This document shows, in pieces, positions 9,153 through 18,117 of a stretch of 64,000 nt of DNA. Every line of letters starts with the position of its first letter. Positions within the stretch are counted from its first letter, which is position 1. Position numbers and translations under genes: made by a program. A model generated the notes under the pieces. The model was not told the origin of the DNA, did not search any database, and was given only the letters and a program-made list of their open reading frames with translations. The stretch lies in assembly GCF_000169155.1 (NCBI RefSeq), contig NZ_AAWL01000001.1:264001-328000 (forward strand). The letters run 5' to 3'. Source of the DNA: Thermosinus carboxydivorans Nor1 (lineage in GTDB: Bacteria > Bacillota > Negativicutes > Sporomusales > Thermosinaceae).

Positions 9153-10479
9153 GAATATCAACCTCAAAATCTTGTTTAAATTTGAACCACATCGGACCGT
9201 CCGAGTCGGCAACTACATCGAAAACAGCAGCAATCTCATTACAAAAAAGCAAAATATTATCGGATCTGTCCCACTTCGACACTTTATTCAGCCGAACCGC
9301 AACAGAATAACTTTGCCCGCCTCGCAAGATCATTTTTGACCTAAATATTACCTTGATCTGATCACCGGGTTTACAATTCAAACCTTTTCTGTACTTATTA
9401 AATATGCTTTCTCCAGTAAGTTCAAGGCCAAATTGATCCTTAATCAATATCCCAACACTCAAGTCACGGATTGTGGAATTCACTAACAAACTAATAGATA
9501 TGGAAAAAGGTTCTCCCTGCCTAATTTTATCTGTTACTAATCCATGGCTATTAAGGACTGATACATCACGAACAGTTACAATATTGTAATTATCAAGATT
9601 AATTGATGGCAGAACAGCATTATCATCTTCTTGGTCATCCGATGCTGAGAGCATTTCTAAGTTTTCGGTTTCATTTTTTGAAAATTCACTTATCGAAGCC
9701 ATAACTAAACGGTTGTGTTCAATGAATACATCATTCATGTACCGGTTAGTTATATCGTTTGAATCACCAATCAGTTTTACAGCACCATTTTCAAGCCATA
9801 CTGCGCGCTGGCAAAGTGACCTTACTGCATCAATTGAATGCGAAACAAAAAGAACGGTTGTGCCGCCTTCCATTAGTTTACGCATCCTTGCCATACTTTT
9901 GTGCTGAAACCAGCCATCTCCAACACTTAAAGCTTCATCGACAATCAATATTTGAGGATCAACATGTACTGCAACCGCAAATGCTAAGCGTGCAAACATA
10001 CCGCTCGAATAGGTCTTCACCGGCTGTTCGATAAAATCGCCGATATCAGCGAAAGCAGCGATGTCGTCGAAGCGGGCATCGATTTCCTCTTGGCTGAGGC
10101 CGAGAAGCGCGCCGTTCATGTATACATTCTCGCGCCCTGTGAACTCCGGGTTGAAGCCGGAGCCTAGCTCAAGAAGCGCCGCAATACGGCCATTGGTCTC
10201 CACCGTGCCGCTTGTCGGGGTAAGAGTACCGCATATAAGCTGCAGCAACGTCGATTTGCCCGACCCATTACGCCCGATGATGCCGATAGTTTCGCCTTTT
10301 TTTACCTCAAACGACACGTCTTTGAGCGCCCAGAACTCGCGGTAATATTGCTTAGGCTGCCGCCCGGCAAGGCGCTGCAAACGCGGCAATATGAATTGTT
10401 TTAGTCTGTCCTGCGGCTTGTCGTAAATCTGGTAACACTTGCTAAGATTGGTGACACGAATAGCAATATCAGAGGACAT
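9145..10479 (-). CDS. wzt: Polysaccharide ABC exporter, ATP-binding subunit with C-terminal carbohydrate-binding domain
   Basis: A 444-residue ABC ATPase of the Wzt/TagH class. Walker A is GRNGSGKST, the signature is YSSGMFARLAFA and Walker B is ILIVDEALSVGD. After the nucleotide-binding domain (about 1-240) comes a linker and then a beta-rich domain at about 300-444, typical of Wzt proteins that recognise the modified end of the glycan before export. This argues for chain-length-controlled export of a terminally modified polymer. It pairs with the permease wzm, which overlaps it by 11 bp. The start at 10479 follows AAGGGG by 7 bases. Confidence 0.92.
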   Translation of the reverse strand: MSSDIAIRVTNLSKCYQIYDKPQDRLKQFILPRLQRLAGRQPKQYYREFWALKDVSFEVKKGETIGIIGRNGSGKSTLLQLICGTLTPTSGTVETNGRIAALLELGSGFNPEFTGRENVYMNGALLGLSQEEIDARFDDIAAFADIGDFIEQPVKTYSSGMFARLAFAVAVHVDPQILIVDEALSVGDGWFQHKSMARMRKLMEGGTTVLFVSHSIDAVRSLCQRAVWLENGAVKLIGDSNDITNRYMNDVFIEHNRLVMASISEFSKNETENLEMLSASDDQEDDNAVLPSINLDNYNIVTVRDVSVLNSHGLVTDKIRQGEPFSISISLLVNSTIRDLSVGILIKDQFGLELTGESIFNKYRKGLNCKPGDQIKVIFRSKMILRGGQSYSVAVRLNKVSKWDRSDNILLFCNEIAAVFDVVADSDGPMWFKFKQDFEVDIHG

Positions 10480-11287
10480 CGGCAAACCCCTTTCGCGTCT
10501 TCTGGAACCAGGCAAAACCAAGCCAGGCGACGAAAGTTGTGAAAATAAGATAAATTACAAATAACGTCCATTCCGACGCCTTGCCCCAGATAAGGACGTC
10601 TCTGGCCTGCTCCACCACCGGCGTAATGGGGTTTAAGAGCAATAACGGCTGATATTCTGCTGGCAATGCAGAAGTCGGATAGAAAATAGGTGAAAGAAAC
10701 ATGAGTGTATTAGTAAAAATACCGATAAGTTGTGCTACGTCTCTTACGTAAACCCCTAACGAAGCAAGTAACCAGGAGAGCCCCACGGTTAGCATGATCA
10801 GCGGAAGCAGCACCAAGGGAAACAGCAGAATGGTAACCGGCGGTATGCCAAACAATAACACATAAAAAATGAACCATACGCCTAAACTAATGGACATATG
10901 AAAAAGGGCCGAACCCATAGCGACCCATGGCAGAATCTCCAGGGGAAAGACTACTTTTTTAACATAGTTCACATTACTAAGTACCAAGCCTGGCGCCCGG
11001 TTGACACATTCGGCAAACAAGTTGAAAACCATCAGGCCAACAAACAAGACGAGAGCAAATTCTGCTTTAGAATCGCTGCCAGAATTCCAGCGGGCCTTGA
11101 ACACCACACTGAATACAAAAGTATAAACAGCGAGCATAAATACTGGATTAAAAAACGACCACAAACTGCCCATCATCGACCCGCGATAACGGCCAGCCAC
11201 TTCCCGTTTAACAAGCGTATTGATTAGACCTCGGTTGCGCCATAGGCTGAGTATCATTTCCCGTGGGGAGATGGAAAACTGCTGCAT
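10469..11287 (-). CDS. wzm: Polysaccharide ABC exporter, permease subunit
   Basis: A 272-residue inner-membrane protein of the ABC-2 transporter family with about six hydrophobic segments. The N-terminus (LVKREVAGRYRGSMMGSLWS) is the hallmark of Wzm/TagG permeases. With Wzt it forms the channel that moves an undecaprenyl-linked polysaccharide across the inner membrane. The ATG at 11285-11287 is preferred over the adjacent TTG; GAGGTG lies 8 bases upstream. It follows rfbC after a 49-bp gap with no visible terminator, so it is probably part of the same transcript. Confidence 0.92.
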   Translation of the reverse strand: MQQFSISPREMILSLWRNRGLINTLVKREVAGRYRGSMMGSLWSFFNPVFMLAVYTFVFSVVFKARWNSGSDSKAEFALVLFVGLMVFNLFAECVNRAPGLVLSNVNYVKKVVFPLEILPWVAMGSALFHMSISLGVWFIFYVLLFGIPPVTILLFPLVLLPLIMLTVGLSWLLASLGVYVRDVAQLIGIFTNTLMFLSPIFYPTSALPAEYQPLLLLNPITPVVEQARDVLIWGKASEWTLFVIYLIFTTFVAWLGFAWFQKTRKGFADVL

Positions 11288-11336
11288 CAAAAAAGCACCT
11301 CTATATTAAACGAGTTTTTTCTTTAATTCGTTCTGT

Positions 11337-11897
11337 TTAGCCGATATTGTACCCTGCCAGCTTATCCGACGGGATATCGCGCAGGCGGGGATTTGCTTTA
11401 TCTTTGTCACTTATAATAGGCTCACTCACCGGCCAAGCAATGCCGATATCGAAGTCATTCCAGATAATGCCGCCTTCGGCCTGAGGGTTGTAAAAATCAG
11501 TACATTTGTACGCAAAAAGAGCTGTATCGCTCAGGACGCAAAAACCGTGGGCAAAGCCTTCCGGAATGTAGAGCTGGCGCTTGTTATCAGACGACAGCGT
11601 CACCCCTACCCACTGGCCAAAGGTAGGCGACCCAGGCCGGATATCTACCGCTACGTCAAATACCTCGCCCTGGATGACGTAGACCAGTTTGCCTTGGGGG
11701 TTGGGGTTTTGAAAGTGCAAGCCCCGTAGCACGCCCCGGCGGGAAAAGGACAGGTTGTCCTGGACGAACTTTTCCGGCAGGCCGTACTCTCTATACCGTG
11801 CGGCATTCCAGGTTTCAAGAAAATAGCCACGGTTGTCGCCGTATACGTCGGGCTCAATGAGAAGTACGCCAGACAATTTAGTCTCAATCACTTTCAC
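11337..11897 (-). CDS. rfbC: dTDP-4-dehydrorhamnose 3,5-epimerase
   Basis: A 186-residue cupin-type RmlC. It converts dTDP-4-keto-6-deoxyglucose to dTDP-4-keto-L-rhamnose, the third step of dTDP-L-rhamnose synthesis. Diagnostic stretches are [28 protein letters not shown] (with the catalytic His) and [14 protein letters not shown]. The start is a GTG at 11895-11897 that overlaps the rfbA stop as GTGA, with GGAGG upstream. Length is normal for the family. It is the last rhamnose gene before the exporter. Confidence 0.95.
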   Translation of the reverse strand: MKVIETKLSGVLLIEPDVYGDNRGYFLETWNAARYREYGLPEKFVQDNLSFSRRGVLRGLHFQNPNPQGKLVYVIQGEVFDVAVDIRPGSPTFGQWVGVTLSSDNKRQLYIPEGFAHGFCVLSDTALFAYKCTDFYNPQAEGGIIWNDFDIGIAWPVSEPIISDKDKANPRLRDIPSDKLAGYNIG

Positions 11898-12778
11898 AGT
11901 TGCCCGCCTCCGTTAAGTATATTTAAGAGGTATTGCCCGTAGCCGTTTTTCTTGAGCGGGTCGGCCAGAGCGGCAAGCTCGTCGGCACTGATATAGCCCA
12001 TGCGGTAGGCGATTTCTTCTGGGCAGGCGACCATGAGGCCCTGCCGTTTCTGGATGGTCTCGATAAAATTGGCCGCTTCTAAAAGCGACTCGTGGGTTCC
12101 CGTGTCCAGCCAGGCATAGCCGCGGCCAAGAATCTCGACATTAAGCATACCTTTTTCCAAATATACCCGATTTACATCGGTGATCTCCAGCTCGCCCCGC
12201 TCTGATGGCTTTAGGTTAGCGGCGATATCAACCACGTCATTGTCGTAGAAGTACAGACCGGTGACAGCATAGTTGGATTTTGGATTTTTCGGTTTTTCCT
12301 CAATGCTGACCGCCTTGCCGTCCTGATCAAACTCGACCACTCCGTAACGCTCGGGGTCGGCTACCCAGTAGGCAAAGACGGTAGCACCGTCTTTCTGGGC
12401 AGCTGCCCGGCGCAGGTGCCCGGTAAGGCTGTGGCCGTAGAAAATGTTATCACCTAATATGAGCGAGCAGTTATCACGGCCGACAAATTCACGGCCAATA
12501 ATGAAGGCTTGGGCCAGACCACCCGGATAAGGCTGAACGGCGTAGTTGATATTTATCCCCCACTGGCTGCCGTCACCTAACAGTTCGCGAAACAAATGGT
12601 TGTCATTAGGGGTAGTTATGACCAAAATATCGCGTATGCCGGCAAGCATAAGGGTAGTCAGGGGGTAATATATCATCGGCTTATCGTAGACGGGCATGAG
12701 CTGCTTGCTCACCGCCCGCGTCAAGGGGTACAGCCGGGTACCGGAGCCGCCGGCTAAGATTATGCCTTTTCTGGTCAT
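11894..12778 (-). CDS. rfbA: Glucose-1-phosphate thymidylyltransferase
   Basis: A 294-residue RmlA. It joins glucose-1-phosphate and dTTP to give dTDP-glucose, the entry step of dTDP-L-rhamnose synthesis. The N-terminal nucleotide-binding motif [16 protein letters not shown] and [15 protein letters not shown] are clear, as is LGDNIFYG with its metal-binding Asp. [10 protein letters not shown] and [12 protein letters not shown] follow at their usual places. Length and order are canonical. It sits between rfbB (30 bp upstream) and rfbC (4-bp overlap). Confidence 0.96.
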   Translation of the reverse strand: MTRKGIILAGGSGTRLYPLTRAVSKQLMPVYDKPMIYYPLTTLMLAGIRDILVITTPNDNHLFRELLGDGSQWGININYAVQPYPGGLAQAFIIGREFVGRDNCSLILGDNIFYGHSLTGHLRRAAAQKDGATVFAYWVADPERYGVVEFDQDGKAVSIEEKPKNPKSNYAVTGLYFYDNDVVDIAANLKPSERGELEITDVNRVYLEKGMLNVEILGRGYAWLDTGTHESLLEAANFIETIQKRQGLMVACPEEIAYRMGYISADELAALADPLKKNGYGQYLLNILNGGGQL

Positions 12779-12808
12779 GGGACACCTCGCATCGTTGGTT
12801 TTATCGCT

Positions 12809-13873
12809 CTATTTAAGACCAAGCCCTAACCGTTCACGGCGGTAGCTGCCGTCAGTAACGCGGTCACACCAGGCGCGGTTAGCCAAATACCACTCAACCG
12901 TCTTACGGATGCCGGTGGCAAATGTTTCTTGCGGTTGCCAGCCAAGTTCACGTTTTATTTTCGACGCGTCAATGGCATAACGACGATCGTGGCCAGGCCG
13001 GTCCTGAACAAAGGTTATCTGTGTGCGGTATGACGAGCCGTCCGGTCTGGGCTGCATTTCATCCAGAATATCACAGATAGTTTCAACGACTTCGATGTTG
13101 GCCTTTTCGTTATTTCCGCCGATATTATACGTTTCGCCGGGACGGCCGTAGCGCAGGACGGTGTCAATCGCCCGGCAGTGGTCGAGAACATACAGCCAAT
13201 CGCGCACGTTCCGCCCGTCACCATAAACAGGCAGCGGCTTGCCGTCGAGGGCGTTGAGGATCATGAGGGGAATAAGCTTTTCGGGGAATTGATACGGACC
13301 GTAATTATTGGAACAGTTAGTGGTAAGAACAGGCAACCCATATGTATGATGCCAAGCGCGAACTAAGTGATCGGACGCGGCCTTGGAGGCTGAGTAGGGT
13401 GAGTTCGGGGCATACGGTGTAGCCTCGGTGAAATAGCCTTCCGGACCCAGCGAACCGTAAACCTCGTCAGTGGAGACATGGAGAAAGCGAAAATTTTCTT
13501 TTTCTACTTCCGCCAAGGCCTGCCAGTAGGCGCGGACTGCTTCGAGCAATTGAAAAGTACCCACGATATTGGTCTGGATAAAGGCTGCCGGGCCGTCGAT
13601 AGACCGATCGACATGGGATTCAGCAGCAAAGTTTACGACCGCTTGAGGGCGGTATTGCGCGAGAAGATATTCGACCAATGAGCGGTCTTCGATGCCACCT
13701 TTAACAAATATGTGCCTGGGGTTATTTAAAACATCGGCGAGTGAGTCCAGGTTGCCTGCATAGGTGAGCTTGTCCAGATTGATAATGGTCGTATCTTGAT
13801 ATGTGCTAAGCATATGGCGGACGAAGTTGGTACCAATAAAGCCGGCGCCACCCGTCACGAATATAGTCTTCAT
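12809..13873 (-). CDS. rfbB: dTDP-glucose 4,6-dehydratase
   Basis: A 354-residue extended SDR, RmlB. It dehydrates dTDP-glucose to dTDP-4-keto-6-deoxyglucose using tightly bound NAD. Visible are [25 protein letters not shown], the catalytic [10 protein letters not shown] (Thr-Asp-Glu) and [12 protein letters not shown] (YxxxK). The ATG at 13873 is favoured over the adjacent TTG; GGAGG is 7 bases upstream. It lies 16 bp after rfbD. The sequence appears intact, with all dehydratase residues present. Confidence 0.96.
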   Translation of the reverse strand: MKTIFVTGGAGFIGTNFVRHMLSTYQDTTIINLDKLTYAGNLDSLADVLNNPRHIFVKGGIEDRSLVEYLLAQYRPQAVVNFAAESHVDRSIDGPAAFIQTNIVGTFQLLEAVRAYWQALAEVEKENFRFLHVSTDEVYGSLGPEGYFTEATPYAPNSPYSASKAASDHLVRAWHHTYGLPVLTTNCSNNYGPYQFPEKLIPLMILNALDGKPLPVYGDGRNVRDWLYVLDHCRAIDTVLRYGRPGETYNIGGNNEKANIEVVETICDILDEMQPRPDGSSYRTQITFVQDRPGHDRRYAIDASKIKRELGWQPQETFATGIRKTVEWYLANRAWCDRVTDGSYRRERLGLGLK

Positions 13874-13889
13874 CAATCTGCCTCCACAT

Positions 13890-14732
13890 TTATTTACAGT
13901 CGTTTGCTATATAGTCTTTAAGCGCCTCTTCCCACGGGCGCATGATATCAAAGCCTCGAAGTCTAAGCATGTGGTTATCCAGTACGGAATAGCGCGGCCG
14001 CTTGGCTTTTGTGGGATATTCATCCGTCGTTATCGGCCGCACGGCTACCTTTTTGTCGGCATATTCAAATATTTTACAGGCAAATTCGTACCAAGTACAG
14101 TTGCCGGCGTTGGTCGCATGATAGATACCGTAGTATTCAGTGTGCATGATCTGTTCTAAGAGAGCGGCCAGGTCAACAGTATAGGTGGGAGTGCCGTACT
14201 GGTCGGCGACAACGGCGATTTCCGGTCGTTCACCGGCCAAGCGCAGCATGGTGCGGACAAAATTATGCCCGTCGCCGTACAGCCAAGCGGTACGGACGAT
14301 GAAATACCAGCCGCCCGTGTCACGAATAAGCTGCTCTCCCAACAACTTACTCTTGCCATAGACGGATAAAGGGTTAGGAGCGTCGTATTCGGAATAAGGG
14401 GTACCCCTGGCGCCGTCGAAGACGTAGTCGGTACTGATATGTATCAGCTTAACATTCGCCTCCCGACAGACGAGCGCCAGGTTGTGAGCGCCAATGGCAT
14501 TGACAGCATAGGCGGCGTCGGGTTCGTCTTCGGCTCGCTCGACATTGGTATAAGCGGCGGCGTTAATGACGATGTCCGGCCCATACGTCCGGACAGCATC
14601 ACGGCAAGCTTTGAAATTGGTTATATCGAGCTCAGGCAAATCGCAAAGCACAAGTTCATATTTTTCGCAAAATTGTCTTTGCAAAGCGCGCCCCAGCTGG
14701 CCGTTGGCGCCGGTGACAAGTATTTTCTGCAT
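13890..14732 (-). CDS. rfbD: dTDP-4-dehydrorhamnose reductase
   Basis: A 280-residue RmlD. It reduces dTDP-4-keto-L-rhamnose to dTDP-L-rhamnose with NAD(P)H. The Rossmann motif is [13 protein letters not shown] at residues 6-18; STDYVFDG and the catalytic YGKSKLLGE follow. It abuts the sugar-1-phosphate transferase gene (stop and start adjacent) and has AGGGG upstream of its ATG. The gene order here is rfbD-rfbB-rfbA-rfbC in the direction of transcription. Confidence 0.95.
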   Translation of the reverse strand: MQKILVTGANGQLGRALQRQFCEKYELVLCDLPELDITNFKACRDAVRTYGPDIVINAAAYTNVERAEDEPDAAYAVNAIGAHNLALVCREANVKLIHISTDYVFDGARGTPYSEYDAPNPLSVYGKSKLLGEQLIRDTGGWYFIVRTAWLYGDGHNFVRTMLRLAGERPEIAVVADQYGTPTYTVDLAALLEQIMHTEYYGIYHATNAGNCTWYEFACKIFEYADKKVAVRPITTDEYPTKAKRPRYSVLDNHMLRLRGFDIMRPWEEALKDYIANDCK

Positions 14733-16220
14733 TTAATACGCCCCTTCCCCTTTTAGTATAACTTTTATGGTCCTGAACAAGAGGACAATGTCTAACCACG
14801 GCGACCAGTTGCGTACATACCAGGAATCCATCTGAACGCGCGTTTCATAGTCGACATCATTGCGTCCGCTGGTCTGCCATAACCCTGTAATACCCGGCGG
14901 CACAAGATAGTAGTCGTTAATATACTCGCCATACTTGACTACTTCCTGCTCTACGATCGGGCGCGGCCCGACCAGGCTCATCTCGCCGCAGATTACATTT
15001 ATGATCTGGGGGAGCTCGTCCAAACTGGTTTTGCGCAAAAATTTGCCAACTCTGGTTACCCGCGGGTCGTCTCTCAGTTTGAAGTCGCGCTCCCACTCTT
15101 CACGGGCAGCCGGGTTTTGCGCAAGATAAGACTCTAACACTTCCTGGGCGTTAGCCACCATTGACCGGAATTTGTAACACGGAAAAGGCCTGCCATTCTG
15201 GCCGATGCGCTGGTGCGAGAATATCACCGGACCTGGTGAATCTAGATATATTGCCGCCGCAATGACTAGCAGCAGAGGTAAAATAAATATGCCACCGACC
15301 ACACTGGCCGCAATATCAAACGCCCTTTTCAGCAGACGGTTGTGAAGCAAAGCCAAGTTGTTGCGCAACTTGAGCAGCACCAGTTTTTCGTTAAACAGGG
15401 TTTCAACTTCCATCCCGGCAAGCGGCAAACCGCATACGTCGGGAACAACTGTCAAACTGCTTACGTGCGGCTGCAGGCGGTTGACCAGAGCCAGGAGCCG
15501 GTCGCGATTAAGACCGGGCGCGGCGATAATTACATCTTTGATGTCGCTGGCAGCTATTATTCTCTCGGCCTGGTCAAATGTCCCAAGATAAGGATACTGG
15601 CGGGTCAGCGGGCGATCAGCATAGTTGTCTTCAATCAGGCCGGCAACCTTATAACCAATATAAGGGTCAGCAGCAAACGCCCCGGCCAGAAGTTCGGCCG
15701 TCTTGCCGGCGCCAACGATAATCACCGGTTTTTGCCAAAGGCCGGCCCGAGCAAGGAGGTGCTTGAGAACATAACGACTTGCGGCAAGATAAGCAAAACT
15801 CAGCCCCCAAACGGCAACGGTAAATATTCGCGATACATGCCCGGTTTTTAAAAAATATACAATTCCAATGACTAATATGATAACATAGTTGCATGCCTTG
15901 AATAACAGCCCTGCTCCTTGCCAGAAGGGCAGGCGCTTGGTATACAGGCCTTGAGCCGCAATAAATGTCAAATACACAACGGGAATTACAAAATATATGT
16001 AAGTATGGCCGAAGTGAAACGGCAAGAGGGCGGGAAATAGCTTTGGCAGAAAAGTTCCCCGCAACCAGGCGGCGCTATAAATGGCCGCAACGACCGCAAA
16101 GTAGTCGGCCGCTGCTAGCAAAAGCGGAGATAGAAATTGCCCCAGCCGTACCGCCAGTGGCAAGGCCGCCGCTTGTCCCATATGCACGTTGACAGCTGGC
16201 GTATGTGCTTCAGACTGCAT
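14733..16220 (-). CDS. wbaP: Undecaprenyl-phosphate sugar-1-phosphate transferase (WbaP/exopolysaccharide family)
   Basis: A 495-residue initiating transferase. It has four or five N-terminal membrane segments (about 20-150), a Rossmann-like middle domain with VIIVGAGKTAELLAGAF near 170, and a C-terminal bacterial sugar transferase domain from about 300. That domain contains KRAFDIAASVVGG, the membrane-dipping helix, KFRSMVANA, LDELPQIINVICGEMSLVGPRP and GLWQTSGRN. It would load hexose-1-phosphate (often galactose or glucose) onto undecaprenyl phosphate as the first step of the glycan. It is first in the operon. Donor specificity cannot be read from sequence, so the wbaP symbol is by family resemblance. 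Confidence 0.9.
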   Translation of the reverse strand: MQSEAHTPAVNVHMGQAAALPLAVRLGQFLSPLLLAAADYFAVVAAIYSAAWLRGTFLPKLFPALLPFHFGHTYIYFVIPVVYLTFIAAQGLYTKRLPFWQGAGLLFKACNYVIILVIGIVYFLKTGHVSRIFTVAVWGLSFAYLAASRYVLKHLLARAGLWQKPVIIVGAGKTAELLAGAFAADPYIGYKVAGLIEDNYADRPLTRQYPYLGTFDQAERIIAASDIKDVIIAAPGLNRDRLLALVNRLQPHVSSLTVVPDVCGLPLAGMEVETLFNEKLVLLKLRNNLALLHNRLLKRAFDIAASVVGGIFILPLLLVIAAAIYLDSPGPVIFSHQRIGQNGRPFPCYKFRSMVANAQEVLESYLAQNPAAREEWERDFKLRDDPRVTRVGKFLRKTSLDELPQIINVICGEMSLVGPRPIVEQEVVKYGEYINDYYLVPPGITGLWQTSGRNDVDYETRVQMDSWYVRNWSPWLDIVLLFRTIKVILKGEGAY

Positions 16221-16286
16221 TATCGCATCACTCCGCTTTCTATTGGCGAGGATCTAGTATAGAAAAGTATCTATCAACTAAACTCA

Positions 16287-16316
16287 ATTATAATTTTTCG
16301 ACATATCTTAAAGCAA
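16287..16316 (-). promoter_or_regulatory. Candidate sigma-A promoter for the polysaccharide operon
   Basis: On the minus strand TTGCTT (16311-16316) and TATAAT (16287-16292) are separated by 18 bp, about 65 bp upstream of the first gene. The -10 is perfect and the -35 weaker, which fits an activated promoter. Confidence 0.45.
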
Positions 16317-16324
16317 TAGCGAAC

Positions 16325-16344
16325 TTTGTCATAATTTGTCATAA
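16325..16344. repeat. Perfect tandem decamer upstream of the polysaccharide promoter
   Basis: Two head-to-tail copies of TTTGTCATAA (16325-16334 and 16335-16344) end 8 bp before the -35 box of the candidate promoter. The 10-bp period puts both copies on the same DNA face, as expected for a direct-repeat regulator site. No regulator is identified. Confidence 0.5.
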
Positions 16345-16369
16345 CTATTTTGCGTACTCCAAAAAACTG

Positions 16370-16612
16370 TTAGAGTAAAAATCGTTTTACCGCTCTCTTA
16401 AATCTTTTTCGTAAAAACTCCACCCGCGCCATCATAACAAATAAACACCACGGGATGAATGGTAAACAGGGGAACTCTTTTTTATGAAAATCCCGCAGTT
16501 TTAGCCAAAATAAATATGCTTCTTCGACAAATCCATATTTTAAAAGTTTAAAAATCATGGTAAACAAAACAGCATATTTTATTTTTATAAAATTTTTTAT
16601 AAGCTCCCGCAC
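16370..16612 (-). pseudogene. Short basic reading frame, probable C-terminal remnant
   Basis: An 80-codon frame rich in aromatic and basic residues (for example FWLKLRDFHKKEFP). It has only a GTG start and no ribosome binding site. Coding potential continues a few codons further upstream in frame before a stop, suggesting a lost N-terminus. The composition recalls C-terminal tails of membrane-associated sugar enzymes, but I cannot assign it. It lies between the operon promoter and the toxin-antitoxin region. Confidence 0.3.
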
Positions 16613-16858
16613 GCCATATGAGGCTAAAGCATTAGCCCGCGCCGTATATTATTTCTTAAAAGAAGCTGAAAAATCAGGTTATATTGTAAAAACGCCAGGG
16701 GGATATAAAATGTCATGGAAATGCGAGATAAAATAATCAAGAAAGTGTAGAAGCCATTGAATTATCCGGCTACAGCAAAAGCACCTAGCGCATGCTGCAT
16801 GCTAAAGCTATCTTTCTCCCGAAAAATACTCCTGACCATATTATACCATATTATACCA
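16594..16858. other. Gene-poor stretch with decayed coding trace
   Basis: Between the remnant frame and the terminator there is no complete gene. On the plus strand a frame ending at 16737 reads YEAKALARAVYYFLKEAEKS and then GYIVKTPGGYKM, which looks protein-like but has no start codon. A short tandem repeat of accatattat (16835-16854) precedes the terminator. The area resembles debris from past insertions. Confidence 0.3.
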
Positions 16859-16885
16859 AAAGACGGCCCAAACCCGGCCGTCTTT
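16859..16885. terminator. Rho-independent hairpin, possibly bidirectional
   Basis: The arms AAAGACGGCC (16859-16868) and GGCCGTCTTT (16876-16885) pair perfectly around a 7-base loop, with A/T-rich edges on both sides. No intact gene obviously feeds it, so it may be left over from a lost gene. Confidence 0.55.
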
Positions 16886-16960
16886 GTTCATTTAAGAACT
16901 TTTTAAAACTTTTTGATAACGCTAAGCAATGCCCACGGAAAAACGGCCCATACTTTTCGC

Positions 16961-17000
16961 CCAAATAATTCAATTTTTCAAATAAGTCAAGCCTGACCCC
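16961..17000. repeat. 40-bp direct repeat, left copy, flanking the toxin-antitoxin pair
   Basis: About 36 of 40 bases match 17750-17789, with a 27-base exact core (16970-16996). It ends 6 bp before the -35 box of the antitoxin promoter. The core contains AAGTCAAGCCTGA. Confidence 0.8.
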
Positions 17001-17005
17001 TTGCC

Positions 17006-17034
17006 TTGACGGCATTTTTTCATTACTTTATAAT
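17006..17034 (+). promoter_or_regulatory. Sigma-A promoter for the AbrB/PIN module
   Basis: TTGACG (17006-17011), a 17-bp spacer and a perfect TATAAT (17029-17034), 34 bp before the antitoxin start. This is close to consensus, so repression by the antitoxin complex would be needed to keep it low. Confidence 0.7.
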
Positions 17035-17068
17035 AATATGTAAGGAATTATGGTTGGAGGTAAGCAAA

Positions 17069-17341
17069 ATGGTGCCGGTAGAATATGATGCATGGGCTAC
17101 TGTTACCGAAAAAGGACAAGTCACTATCCCCAAGCCAGTCCGCGACTATTTAGGTGTGCCCAATGGCGGCAAAGTCCGCTTTCGGGTAAGATATGACGGT
17201 GTCGTTGTTGTTGAAAGGCCAACGACTGCCGCCCAAGTGATCGGACGGCTGCAGAAATACGCAAATACAGAAAAGATCGTTAATGCTTACGAACTGAGGG
17301 AGAACATGGAAAGTGACCGGCGTAAAGAACTTGGTTATTGA
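17069..17341 (+). CDS. AbrB/MazE-type antitoxin (SpoVT-AbrB domain)
   Basis: A 90-residue protein with a swapped-hairpin DNA-binding domain at about residues 8-55: ATVTEKGQVTIPKPVRDYLG, followed by KVRFRVRYDGVVVVE. The C-terminal part should wrap the toxin. The start at 17069 has GGAGGT 7 bases upstream; the longer frame from 17006 would run through the promoter. It overlaps the PIN toxin gene by 29 bp, the usual coupling for VapBC-type modules, and probably represses its own promoter. Confidence 0.88.
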   Translation: MVPVEYDAWATVTEKGQVTIPKPVRDYLGVPNGGKVRFRVRYDGVVVVERPTTAAQVIGRLQKYANTEKIVNAYELRENMESDRRKELGY

Positions 17342-17732
17342 TGCCAATATCGTCCTGCGGGCGGTTTTAAATGATGTCCCGGACCAGGCTAGTAAGGTCT
17401 TTAACCTCCTGCAAAGAGCCGAAGCCGGTGAGATAGTCCTTTTGGTGCCTGAGCCTGTGATTTCCGATGTTATCTATGTATTATCCGGAATGAAAGTTCC
17501 TAAGGAAGAAATAGTTGCTACCGTCAGAGACTGGTTTAACTTGCCCGGCGTACTCCCTCTCGGCATCGAAGCCAGCGTAGTCCACACTTCCTTAGACCTG
17601 TTTTGGGGAAAGAACATTAAATGGTCAGATGCCCTGATCGCTGCCAGGATGTTGGAATGGGGCTACACAACCATATGCACTTTTGACCACCACTTCACCC
17701 GGATACCCGGGATTACCCGCGTTACTCCGTAA
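17313..17732 (+). CDS. PIN-domain ribonuclease toxin (VapC-like)
   Basis: A 139-residue PIN domain. The acidic metal-binding residues are visible in NLVIDANIVLRAVL (first Asp), the central Glu region around PEPVISDVIYVL, IKWSDALIAA, and the C-terminal TFDHHFTRI. Such toxins cut tRNA or mRNA when freed from the antitoxin. The start is a GTG inside the antitoxin gene; a downstream TTG is the only alternative. All catalytic positions look intact, so the toxin should be active. Confidence 0.87.
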   Translation: MTGVKNLVIDANIVLRAVLNDVPDQASKVFNLLQRAEAGEIVLLVPEPVISDVIYVLSGMKVPKEEIVATVRDWFNLPGVLPLGIEASVVHTSLDLFWGKNIKWSDALIAARMLEWGYTTICTFDHHFTRIPGITRVTP

Positions 17733-17749
17733 AGACGGCATAACTACAG

Positions 17750-17789
17750 CAAAATAAGTCAATTTTTCAAATAAGTCAAGCCTGAGCCC
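17750..17789. repeat. 40-bp direct repeat, right copy, flanking the toxin-antitoxin pair
   Basis: The partner of 16961-17000, starting 17 bp after the toxin stop codon and running into the 3' end of the VanZ-like gene. The exact 27-base core is 17759-17785. Together the repeats bracket a cassette of about 790 bp. Confidence 0.8.
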
Positions 17790-18117
17790 GTCTTTTGGCA
17801 AATGCTCTATGTATGACAATAATTGCGCCAATCGCAGCGATGCTGTCCAAGACAATATAACCAAAACGGCTACTGCGGCCGCTAACAAAATATTGGTGCA
17901 GTTCGTCGCCACAGGCAATGGCAAGCGCGATTACTGCCGCCAGGTATGGCCGCCGCAACGCGTACTGCAGCGTAGCCCCCAAGAGGCCGAAGAACACCAC
18001 ATGGCCAATTTTGTGGGCTATCCAGTCCGGATCGATGCTAAAGACATACGAGAAAAAACCGTCACGGCCGATTTTATAGGTATGGATGCCAAACATTTGG
18101 ACAAGCTTTGCCCGCAA
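17776..18117 (-). CDS. VanZ-like family membrane protein, start uncertain
   Basis: About 113 residues with three hydrophobic segments and the VanZ family pattern: HKIGHVVFFGLLGATLQYAL, then ACGDELHQYFVSGRSSRF and VLDSIAAIGAI. VanZ gives low-level teicoplanin resistance in enterococci, but most relatives have unknown envelope roles. The start is poor: TTG at 18117 with no ribosome site, and the frame stays open to a TAG about 60 bases further up without an ATG. The first transmembrane segment usual in the family is weak, so N-terminal truncation is possible. Its last codons lie within the right direct repeat. Confidence 0.6.
   Translation of the reverse strand: MRAKLVQMFGIHTYKIGRDGFFSYVFSIDPDWIAHKIGHVVFFGLLGATLQYALRRPYLAAVIALAIACGDELHQYFVSGRSSRFGYIVLDSIAAIGAIIVIHRAFAKRRAQA

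Noticed and set aside
16594-16737. Plus-strand protein-like fragment as a gene
   Set aside because: It has no start codon and overlaps the opposite-strand remnant; kept only as a note on a decayed region.
16835-16854. Tandem accatattat repeat as a CRISPR-like or phage element
   Set aside because: There are only two 10-bp copies with no spacers; it is too short to support any array.
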